Assembly: GCA_963920765.1 (NCBI GenBank)
Contig: OY987245.1
Coordinates: 4,666,727 to 4,730,726 of the forward strand
DNA: 64,000 nt
Source of the DNA: Ulota crispa
Lineage: Eukaryota; Streptophyta; Bryopsida; Orthotrichales; Orthotrichaceae
Reading direction: 5' to 3'
Below the pieces are notes generated by a model. The model had not been told where the DNA came from. It saw only the letters and a list, made by a program, of their open reading frames with translations, and made no database searches. The number at the start of each line of letters is the position of its first letter. Position 1 is the stretch's first letter. The position numbers and the translations under genes are program-made. Below, piece by piece: positions 23,683 to 33,533 of this stretch.

Positions 23683-24037
23683 CCCTTAAAGGGCTGACCT
23701 TGAACCCGTGGCTCATACCGAGGAGAGTGCACTGTTCATGGGCAGTGAACAGCCTGTGGCATGTGTCCAAGAGAGATAATATTCTCCTCAAAAGAAGGAA
23801 AAGTCAATAGTGTATCATGCCCTCACAAAAAGGGTAGCAGGGACCTTGTACATCTCTTTACAAATTGGTGTTTTAAAAAATATGGAGGCATTGAAAGCAG
23901 CTATTTCTGGCATTCAGTGATGTGGCACATCTCTCTAACCACATTCAAGAAAAAAATTGAAAAAAAATCTTTTTCCACCCTTGGGGTGTGTTTTTGGCAT
24001 TGAAAGGACAATTTTTGTCCTCTTGGACGGTTAGGGG
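23683..24037 (-). mobile_element. 355-bp TTAA-flanked MITE, sibling of 5018-5359
   Basis: Ends CCCTTAAAGGGCTGACC and GGACGGTTAGGGG, with exact TTAA on both sides (23679-23682, 24038-24041). It aligns along its length to the reverse complement of 5018-5359. Minor indels make it 13 bp longer. Confidence 0.85.
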
Positions 24038-24723
24038 TTAAGTAACAAAAATCAACAATAAATCCTTTTAAAGTATAAAATGTTTGCATTGGTTGGGCCA
24101 CTTGATAGGTTTTTGATGTCTTGATCATTGTCTTGTTTTGCTATGCCATGCACACGGTAAGCAAAAGATTGATTTGTTTGTAGCATTTGTAAGAAAAGAA
24201 ATTGGATATAATATATTGAAATTCAGATTTCAACCAAACTATTTTCCTAAACTTAGGAAATCAATCGAGTGAAAAAATAAAACAAAAGTGATTGGCATAC
24301 CAAAAAATATATATCTAGGCCATGGCCGATGTTAAAAAAAAAAAAAAAAACCGAATATATCATAGAAGACTAGGAAATGTACCTAGTTTTTTAAAAAACC
24401 TCCCCGGACACTGCCCTCGCTTGTAATAAAAAAGCTGACCTATCCCACTCTGGCCCCAGAATGACGTTTGTGCATGTGCAGTAAACCCCGCCACCTCAGC
24501 CCACCAGCCCACCATGATGCAATAATGTCCAGGTGTGGATTACCAGTTTCTTGTCGTCTATGCATTCTGACAAATTTCTCTAAAAGTATTCTAACAGTAG
24601 TCAGCAAGTCCAGACGAATATCCAGTAAGTTAGGAGGGCATCAAATGGATGACGAGGGAGAAGGGGAAACCGGAGCTCTCCCACGTGTGACTTTCAGCAA
24701 GTACCTCAAGTGGCTACATACAC

Positions 24724-25093
24724 TAAAGGCGGCTTCACACTATGGCCAAAGGTCGAGAGGCCGTTGGTATGCACCAATCAAATTACACTATATTGAGAGT
24801 CTGGTTGTTCAATCCTTCATACTAGAGGTTAAACTTCAGAGGTCGTCATCCCTCATTTGCTTACATGGTAGCATTTTATCATTCAAGGTTGACAGCCTCT
24901 CAAAGGGAAGTTTGGGTTTAGCAAAAATGGAGATCCAAACTATGTGTGAGAGGTCATTAGTTTTCAGCATTTATTGTTGTCAGTATCAGCATTTATTGTC
25001 TATTTTCAGCAGATTTTCTTGGCTTCTTAACAAAGTTTGGCCACTCAATTTGATAGCCTCTTGACTTGGCTGATCATAGTGTGAAGTAGCCCT
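24724..25093. mobile_element. MITE with TTCACACTATG inverted ends
   Basis: Left end TAAAGGCGGCTTCACACTAT and right end CATAGTGTGAAGTAGCCCT are inverted copies. No clear target duplication. The GGG-type end would suit hAT, but this is not assigned. Confidence 0.6.
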
Positions 25094-25312
25094 AAGAGCC
25101 AATTTCCATGAGGGGTTGGAGGGGTCTGGGCTAGACCTTTAGCCTCCAATTCTGTAAAAGTTGACTTACATTCCTGGAGGCTTGGACACTTGATTGGAGG
25201 TTTCTTTCTAAACTCTATGTCTTGTAAAGATTTCAGAGTTTTTCCTTTGTTCTGCTCGGGTCAGCCTGGAGGCCCCCTCCAATTCCGGTCCCCCATGGAA
25301 AATGGCCCTAAG
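25093..25312. mobile_element. MITE with GCC(A)ATTTTCCATG inverted ends
   Basis: Left TAAGAGCCAATTTCCATG and right CATGGAAAATGGCCCTAAGG are inverted copies. It abuts the preceding MITE, so the exact shared border is uncertain. Confidence 0.55.
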
Positions 25313-25329
25313 GTAGACAAACCCACATC

Positions 25330-25640
25330 CAAATGTTTAAGGGTTTGGGATACTTCAAGGTTTCTGGAAATTCAAGAAAAAAATCCCTAGGGTTAGCCTT
25401 TCAACAAGCTATCATGGAATGCAGTTTTGTGAAAAAACATATTGTAAATTATTTATATTAAAGGAAAAAATTGCAGCTTACAAGGTCTCTATTAATAATT
25501 CTAAACTAGCCTTGAAACTGTTTGGATGTGTTCCTATAATGGCACTTGACGGTCCGAATCCCAACCCTACCAAACTAACTTAGAAACTAACATGTGGCAA
25601 GATGTGCTTTGTGCAAGTAGAGTTCATTGTTCCACTATGA
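25330..25640 (+). repeat. dispersed repeat with coding-like sequence, copy 2
   Basis: Inverted partner of 21470-21830. Shared words include CCTTTCAACAAGCTATCAT and GAAACTGTTTGGAT. Degraded relative to copy 1. Confidence 0.5.
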
Positions 25641-26116
25641 GTACAACAATTTGTGGTAAAATCCTCAAAAGTAGAGTGCAAAATTAGGGACTAATTGGGA
25701 ATGGGTGTGTCTACCTTACACTAAATGTTGCATTTTGGTTGCCTTAACAATTAGGTTGCCTTACCCTAATAAGTTACCTCATACCGTAACTCATCACTTG
25801 GCTGATTGGAGGTGCATGCAATTCTATGAATACTTGGGTTTCACATGGTTTACAATTTGGACGCCATTGGTTTGTTATTTTGCAACTTCATTGTTGTTGC
25901 CGAGTCCTTTAAAAATTGTTTGGTGAAATAATTTTTAATGATTACTGTAGCAACAATAAATAGTTATATAGTGTAGAATGCCCATAAATTAATATGGGGC
26001 AACCTAAACCCAATATTCAGTGTACTGCATGTGCTAAAATTTCAATACTAAAAGTGTGATATTTGTATTTTTCAATGGTGCATAAAAAAATTGCTAGAGG
26101 TTTTGTTGAGTTTAGT

Positions 26117-26384
26117 CATTAGGAGAAATTTGAGCCCTCTAGAGGGCCCTTATGATTCCGTGCCCAATGTGCATATAGAGAAAATTTTAGATGTCAGATA
26201 TGACCTCTGTCACGCAATCAAATCACATGACACAATGTACAAACCATGTACAAACCAGTAAATAAAAATAAAAATAAAATAAAAATAAAAATAAAAAATA
26301 ATAATTTACTGTTTTTTTCACCTCCATTATGTAGCGGGTACGCATTCATAAGAGCCTTCTAGAGGGCTCAAAATTTTGCTAATG
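26117..26384. mobile_element. MITE with TTTGAGCCCTCTAG inverted ends
   Basis: About 40-bp inverted ends: CATTAGGAGAAATTTGAGCC on the left and GGCTCAAAATTTTGCTAATG on the right. It contains an A/T simple repeat at 26263-26311. Related ends occur at 55608-56066 and near 27390. Confidence 0.65.
26263..26311 (+). repeat. (AAAATA)n-type microsatellite
   Basis: About eight imperfect units of A-rich, T-interrupted repeat inside the MITE at 26117-26384. Confidence 0.9.
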
Positions 26385-27059
26385 TAAGGGCCGCTTTACA
26401 TTAGGGGTCAAGGCCATAAAAATTTGGGGCCATTTCAACCAAAATTTGAGCTCAACTAGCCTCAAGAATAGACCCAAGAGTCCATTACAACATGAGTACA
26501 ACGGGGGCTAACTCTCTGGTGCGTAAAGGCTTTGAGGCCAAAAAGTTGAGGACAAGTGCTGGAGAAAATTTTGAAAATTTTAGGAGAAAAGGGATACAAA
26601 AAAAAAATTTGGGAGAGTCATTGATATTTTTACTCAATCCTACGGTGTTGAGTATTTCAAAAGTATGTTTTTGTTCTAATAATCATATTTTAATCAATCT
26701 AACAATGGCCCTAGGGTCAAGAATTGGCATCACATTCTTGGAAGATCCAATTTCCAAGATTGGGACCATGTCAAATCTTGTCCCTTAGATATTAACAGAT
26801 GTTTTGAAATTTTAACCTTGACACCTAGCTAGTATAGAGCCTTTGAGGTCATTTTTAGAATATTAACCAATTAGGTACCAACATTCCTAATGTCAAAGAT
26901 TGGAAACCAACCTTGACTTGTAGTGTAAGGTTGGCCCTAATATTTTAGTAATATTTGAGTAATATTTGTGAACTGGAAACTGCATCATGCATGTAGGACA
27001 AGCATCTAGTTATAGGAAGCATGTTCACTTCATAAAGTAGTAGATTTCAACTACATCAA

Positions 27060-27260
27060 ATATGCTCATTAGATTTTTGTACAATTTAGGTTGGTACAAT
27101 AGAGCCATAAATTATATTTTACTCTACTTGTGTAAACAAGTGAAGTACTTGTATAATGATTAGTGAGTACACTTACATATTTTATGAGTGCATTGCCTTT
27201 TATATTATTTTGAATTGTGCATGTGACTAAGGTCCATCATACACTGACTAGATTACCATT
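27060..27260 (+). repeat. dispersed repeat, inverted copy at 55715-55900
   Basis: Around 200 bp matches the reverse complement of 55715-55900, for instance TTGTGCATGTGACTAAGG followed by TCCATCATAC. At 55.6-56.1 kb this core lies inside a larger element ending in a GAGGGCTCAAAATTTT border; a similar border at 27384 suggests the same element here. Confidence 0.55.
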
Positions 27261-27829
27261 TTGTATACATACTTTTTGTGACGTATAGCAAAGAAGTTAT
27301 ATGAGGTAGATATACTTTACATATGCTTCTAATGTACCTGACCTAGGCTCAATAAATTTCAAGAGAGTAAGAAATTAAGTACCTCTTGGAGGGTTCAAAG
27401 TTTTACAAATGATACGTTTTATTGACTAATTATTGCCAAAAATCTTACTTGCTTTTTGGACCGGTAACCGCTAAATTCAAAAAGAAAAGGAAAAAGTGAA
27501 TGAAATTCCAAAAAACATTTCCAACAAACAGGGTTCGCCATATTTTGGCTGAAGATAATTTCTTTTTGAATAAAAATATTGATGAAAATGCATAAGTGAT
27601 GGCTTGGAGTAGGAAAATAATAGATTCGTTTTTACCCATTAGCATTTCCGGGTGTGTTCTCGTCACTTTTGTTCTACCAAAACATGAATTTTCTGTTTTA
27701 AATGTATATGCAATTTGGTAGAAATGGTTTCAATTTATTGATTATAGAAAAAGTTTCTCCTTTCGTATTTGTTAGAGTTGATATATTTAGGGAAATTCTA
27801 AAGAAGGATAACCAGGATCAATAATGAAA

Positions 27830-28586
27830 GGGGAAATTACAAAATGAGTAACAAAAAGGAAATAAATTACAATTTGGGTAACGGTTTGACACTAATTGTA
27901 ATTTGGGTAACAAAATTTGATAACCTCAATGGATTCCCCTGAAGCTGGTGTCAACAACAATATTGCAAACTTGTCATTGGTTGTGATCCTTGCTCTCTTA
28001 ATCATGATCAGTTACAACCCTTGCTTGCACCTAGCTGCCAACAACATTTGCCAAACAATTGTAGATCACACACTATGAAGGAACAATCACTTACCTTTTG
28101 TTCACAGGTACCATTTTGGAACTTCAACCTCACACGCTCAATGGTTGCATTTCACTTATGGATGTGCATTGCGCACCTTCTAATTGATTGATATTCAACA
28201 ACTATTTATGAATCAACTTGTGTTGGGAAACGGTGCATGATGCATGTCCATGAGTGAGATGCCACCATTGAGCGTGTGAGGGTTGAAGTTCCAAAGTGGT
28301 ACCTATGAACAAAAGGTAAGTGACTGTTCCTTGATAGTATGTGACTTACAATCGTTTGGCAAATGTTGTTGGCGGCTAGGTGCCAGCAAGGGTTGCAACT
28401 AATCACGATTAAGAGGACAAGGATCATAACCAATGACAAGTTTGCAATATTGTTGTCAACGTCAGTTTCAATGGTTGCAGAATCCATTGAAGTTATCAGA
28501 TTTTGTTAACCAAACTACAATTAGTATCAAACCGTTACACAAACTGTAATTTATTTCCTTTTTGTTACGCATTTTGTAATCTCCCC
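27830..28586. mobile_element. 757-bp foldback element, MULE-like, perfect 9-bp target duplication
   Basis: ATAATGAAA flanks it exactly on both sides (27821-27829, 28587-28595). The outer ends are GGGGAAATTACAAAATGAG and its near-complement. The arms (about 27830-28195 and 28215-28586) pair over nearly their whole length with a very small loop. A 9-bp duplication is the hallmark of Mutator-like elements. Both arms carry a related short frame (27929 plus, 28487 minus) encoding a hydrophobic peptide with HLAANNICQTIV, possibly a captured gene piece; I do not recognise it. Confidence 0.85.
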
Positions 28587-28986
28587 ATAATGAAAAGAAG
28601 CGATCGTACCTAAATTTTTGAACAAAAAAATATGTTTTATAAGTTACTGTATAAGTTATTTAATTCAGTCCAGTATAAAAAATAGTGTGATATCCTTTGA
28701 GACTAAGTAACGTCGGTGAACTGTATCAAATCGGTTTGGAGGAGTAGCATGCCTCCCCACCCATGCTCTCCAAGTAGGGTTTGGCCACAGTATCTTTTTG
28801 GGTAACAACTTTGAGGGAAAATCTAAGTAATTTAGCATTCTTCACACACTTTCAAGGTGAAATATGTGCTCACAGGTCTCATTGAAAATTTGACCAATTA
28901 AGTCACATTGTTTGAAATAATGTTATTTTAGTATTACAACCATATTGTGCAAGCTTAATCTAAATTACTTTACTCCATTTTATTAA

Positions 28987-29629
28987 CCCCTCAACGCCTC
29001 TAGAATTTTGGAGTATCTCAGAATTTGCTTGAAAGTGAACAAAATGCTGGCATTCTGATCAATCTTATCAAATTTTTCTAAAATGTAATCGTACAAATTC
29101 AAAGTAGACATGTTATAGATTGCATACAAAAAGAAATCACAACTATTTCACTTTTGGATTGAAAGATTATAATGTTTGATCATGAGGGTGTTAAAATTGT
29201 GAAAGTGATTTGAAGTCTTTCTATTCTCTTTTTGCATCTCAAACCTAAAATTGAGAGCACCAAAAAATATGAGTATGTAAAGTACAACATGCATAACCCC
29301 AATCAATTTACGGCTTCTCAAAATATATTCTACAATTTTTTAAATGAATTTTTAATGCAATTTTTTCTCCAAGTTCTAGTATATTTGAGGCTCATTTCCA
29401 TGAGCCTTCAACACTAGAAAGTGAAGATTTGCAATGGACACCCTTGCACAAAATCTTGAATAGACAAATCATATTAATTCATTTTCAAGATCAGACTCTT
29501 GATGCTAAAACTAGACTTCAACAACAATTTAAATATAATAATAACCATACAAAAAATCTTCAAAAAACTTTTGGTATCCGTGAACAAAATTCAAAGGGGC
29601 GAAATAAATGCCCCTTGGGTGTTGAGGGG
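28987..29629. mobile_element. 643-bp TTAA-flanked element
   Basis: Ends CCCCTCAACGCC and GGGTGTTGAGGGG, with exact TTAA on both sides (28983-28986, 29630-29633). No supported coding region. Confidence 0.75.
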
Positions 29630-29791
29630 TTAATGCTTCATGCAAATTTGCTTATTTCTTAAATTAGTGAAAATTAATGTTATTAGGGCAGAGCACAATA
29701 TTTGAAATATATTGTGATTTTTAAGTGTAAACAAGGAGTTTTTCTTTGCTCAATTTCTATTGCTAGTATTTTATTAGGGGCTCTTAGCTAA

Positions 29792-30701
29792 CCCTTGAAG
29801 GCTTTTGACTAAGTTTTCACCAAAACTGCTCCAAAATTGTCATTTTTAGTACAAGTATTGAATTTGAGAAGAAAATCATTGTTGGACACATATAACCATA
29901 AGATCTTGTAGTACACTAGTATCAAAAGATGTGAATTTTTTTTTAGAAATTTTCACCATGTAGAGTGTTAGATATTTGAGTTTGAATTAACAAAAAGCCA
30001 TTTTTTGTCCCCCCAAAAACTTGAGTAGCTACACTTCACAAGGTCATATTTGTATGAAAAAATTTCCAAAATGGTTGTAACTCTTTGGACTCATTCTTCA
30101 AGGCAAGTTGGGGCACACACTTAAAATCTTTCAAATCATTTGGAATTGTACAACACATGGGAAAATGAAGTAGAGAATGATTCAAAACAGTTTATTATTA
30201 AGAACTTAATTATGAAAATGAAAAACGCCAATTCCTACAATTGAAATATTGTATTAAGAAATCTACATCTTTTGGCTTTATCTTTTTCCAAAATATTGAG
30301 AGTTAAAGGACTTAAATTTTTTTTAGAGTAGATCCATAATTGCCTGCAAACAAAATCTCCTCATAACATTCATCCCATTGATAAATATGGAATGATTCAA
30401 AGCTTCCCATGTATGTATAAATCAAAAGAACCAATTTTGGTTTTTTTTTTTTTAGAAAAGTAATTTTAAAAAAATTTCTTTGAGTTGCTCAGCTGCCCAA
30501 CCGTTAAAAAAAGATACATATCATGCAATAACTTTGAACAATGTATTCAAAAGTTATGAAACTTATTGGACTATAAAGCTACTCCTTGAGCACATCATGT
30601 GTGAAAATTTCAAAAACAAAAAAACAAAAAAACCATTTGTAGTGAGGTGCCCAAAATTGCTATGTTGCCAAAAAAAAAAATGCTATTTGGACCTTTAGGG
30701 G
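29792..30701. mobile_element. 910-bp TTAA-type element
   Basis: Ends CCCTTGAAGGC and GGACCTTTAGGGG, flanked by CTAA and TTAG, each one change from TTAA. Interior resembles 5599-6523, 7261-8267 and 47458-48361. Confidence 0.7.
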
Positions 30702-31090
30702 TTAGCTTAACTATGTAATTTTAAAGCAACGGGTTTCCATTTTGTTATTGGCGGTTTTGCTAATGTCTTGCTAAAATGTATGAAAAATGATTACTTTCCA
30801 TGTTCTTCCGGGTTTGAGTTGAATGTTCCTATTGAAATAAAGTTAAATACTGTATCTACTGAAGAAATTGTAAAACAAATCAATGTAAGTAATATTGCTT
30901 CGTACATCTTGTTACTAGAGTTGGGTACTTACATTTGAAATGATATTTGTTCGTATACTTTGTCCTTAGATGGGAGATTTTAGCTGCAACGACGTGGTTT
31001 GTTAAGTTTGTTATTGGAAGTAACAATGCTTGGTTTTGTAAGAACAAACCTTAGAAATAAAACTTAGAAAGACTTCTAGCAACATATTTA

Positions 31091-31271
31091 TCTATATCTA
31101 TAAAAGAATCCCATGGTCTATTTTGGATGGAAAGTAAAGAGTTTGAGTGCAATTATGAGTTGCATATCATGCATGTAAGCTGCACCTTTTACATTTTCTT
31201 TATTTAACAAGTTGCACCTTTTACATTTTTTATAATGATCAACTTGTTGGTACAACGGGTGAGTAAACTAG
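31091..31271 (+). mobile_element. Helitron-like unit 1
   Basis: Starts TCTATATCTATAAAAG after an A and ends CGGGTGAGTAAACTAG before a T. The TC start, CTAG end and A/T insertion context fit non-autonomous Helitrons. Directly followed by unit 2. Confidence 0.55.
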
Positions 31272-31476
31272 TCTATGTCTATAAAATAATCCCATGGGTT
31301 GTTTTGGATGAAAGGTAAAGAGTTTGAGTGCAGCTATGAGTTGCATTCCATGCATGTAAGTTGCGCCTTTTACATTTTCTTTATTTAACAAGTTGCACCT
31401 TTTACGTTTTTTATGGGTGCACCTTTTACATTTTTTATAATGATCAACCTATTGGTACAACGGGTACGTAAACTAG
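31272..31476 (+). mobile_element. Helitron-like unit 2 (head to tail with unit 1)
   Basis: Starts TCTATGTCTATAAAAT and ends CGGGTACGTAAACTAG. Interior matches unit 1, with an extra copy of a GTTGCACCTTTTAC segment. Confidence 0.55.
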
Positions 31477-31486
31477 TATGAAAATA

Positions 31487-31692
31487 CTAGTTTACTCACC
31501 TATTGTACCAATGGAGGCATTAAATAGAAAATGTAAAAGATGCAATAATATAAAACGTAAAAGGTGCAACTTGTTAAATAAAAAATGTAAAAGGTACAAC
31601 TTACACGCATGGAATGCAACTCATAGTTGCACTCAAACTCTTTACTTTTCATCCAAAATGGGGTCATGAGATTCTTATACAGTAGATATAGA
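31487..31692 (-). mobile_element. Helitron-like unit 3 (inverted)
   Basis: Reverse-complement copy: it begins with the complement of the CTAG end and finishes with TAGATATAGA, the complement of the TC start. It is 10 bp from unit 2. Confidence 0.55.
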
Positions 31693-33533
31693 TTAGGCAA
31701 CCTTTTTTGCACTAAATTTAAAGCCCCTATTAATAAAAACAATAATTAAAATACCATTCACATGAATTTAGAAGTCACTTGATTTATCGTGAGTTGGATT
31801 TATTTTGTTTGTGACTCCTGGTAAAAATGACTTAGACAGTACACAGTAGATATTGGAAAAGATAAAAAAATCACGAAAAGTCCAAAAATATCCAAACAAC
31901 TACCAAATTTTCATCAAATGACCAAAAATCTACTAAAAGTATAACGTAAGTCAGAGTTTTTTTTTTGTTTTTTTTTGTTTTGTTTTGTTTGTTTGTTGAC
32001 CGAGTGAGCTCTGGATGTGCCGAAATATGTTGGTTCTCCGCTTAGGAATTATCGTAGCACGTGTGTACGTTACTTAGCAAAAGGTTTTGTTTCCCATCTA
32101 ATTTGAAAAAGAAAACTCATGTTTACTATCACTTTATAACCTATAGCGGTCTACAATCTGCCACTCTAAAATGATATTAGAAATTCATGCAATTTGATAA
32201 AACCAAACTTGGGTCTTGTATAAAAACATCTCCCCAAATTTCTATACATTTACCCAGAATCATACATACAAATATGAATGTGCTTTTATGTGTCGCAAAT
32301 TCAGGTACTATCGTATCCTCTTCCGTAGCGTTCCATTAGTGGTGGTGCCAGCCAGACCAGGTCAAGAACAGGTAACGGTAGCCCTTGCCGCACGTACGGT
32401 ATTCGGTATATGCACGTATTATATTGGTATACGTATAGGAAGAACCTACGGATGTCAGTATAGGATGTTCGAAACTGAGAGGAAGGACAACTTGTGAGAT
32501 ATTGGAGAACGTTCCTAACATTCCTAGTCCACACTCTAGCTTTTGAGAAGATTTGGGGTGCGACGCTGTAAGATTTTGCGTAGATCTACTGTTCACGTAG
32601 ACTGTGATTTCGAAGATTCTGGGCCCCGCACGACAAAGGCAAAGGCAAAGAAATGTATAGCATCTCCTCGAAAGCTCTCTGGCTGTGGGGGGAAGAAGCT
32701 TAAGCTTATGGCGATGGCGATGGCGATGTCGGACGTGAGTGAGGCAGAGGAGCTTAGAGAAGATTGTTATAGTGAAGCGAACAATGCTTTTCTTAATTTC
32801 TAGGCCTCGTGTGACGTTCTGTTGAAGCTCATTAGAAGAATGCAGCGCGAGCAGAGAATTAGAGGCTTACAATTGGTGGCGATGATTCTGGAGCTCGTGG
32901 CGGTCGCAGTGGTCGCTGGTGATGGCTTTGGTTGAGTGACAGGCCGCTTAATTGGCAGCAATTCGCGGTGCGCTCATCGCAAGTGTTTCGCCTGCAAGTG
33001 ATTGTAATTCCCGGCGAGGAGCACTCTTGCGCCAGAGGAGGCCTTGAAATTACTGTCGACGTTTCCCAGGCGGAAAACCGATCAGGGATTAGCGATGGGA
33101 ACGATAGGAGAATGTGTGAGAGTGCATGAGAGCAGACATGGAATCGGAGCGAATGCATGCGTGCAGGGAATTGGATTGGTATGCTTGTGCACAACGGAGG
33201 AAGAATAAGAGGCTGTAAACAAGCAAAAAGACCTTACGGATGTGGAGAGAGAGTGTTTGCGTGCAGCTCTTGCTGTGTCTTTGAATGCAGAACTTGTGAG
33301 AAGGGAGGAGCTCATAAAATGTCCGCTATGGCCAATGTCGGAAGAGTCATGAGGCTGTCAGAAACTATGTCATTGAAGAAAGGCTGCTTTGGTTCTGAAA
33401 TGAGGGAGTCTAGTGGAGGCACCGTTTAGTAGCAGAAGATTAGTCGTCATTGGCGTGTGCAGGTAGCAAAAGGCATTTGACTTTGTCAGCCCTGCAGCTC
33501 GCGTGTGGCGTATGTTCGTGAAGCGATCTGGCT
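31693..33533. other. 5' flank of NRPD1, relatively GC-rich from about 32.3 kb
   Basis: Base composition changes near 32,300. The segment holds short repeats (GGCGAT from 32709; GGCAAA near 32640) and several open frames, including a 90-codon cysteine-rich frame at 33157-33429. None shows a domain I recognise. It probably includes the promoter and untranslated leader of NRPD1. An out-of-frame ATG at 33512 precedes the chosen start. Confidence 0.4.

Noticed and set aside
24468-25064. 198-codon open frame, one of the longest intergenic ones
   Set aside because: It crosses the left border of the MITE at 24724-25093 and ends inside it. Sequence before and after the border is unrelated, and no domain is visible.
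32543-32803. A small gene encoding a Lys/Ala-rich protein upstream of NRPD1
   Set aside because: No domain, no splice support, and low-complexity GGCGAT repeats inflate the open frame.
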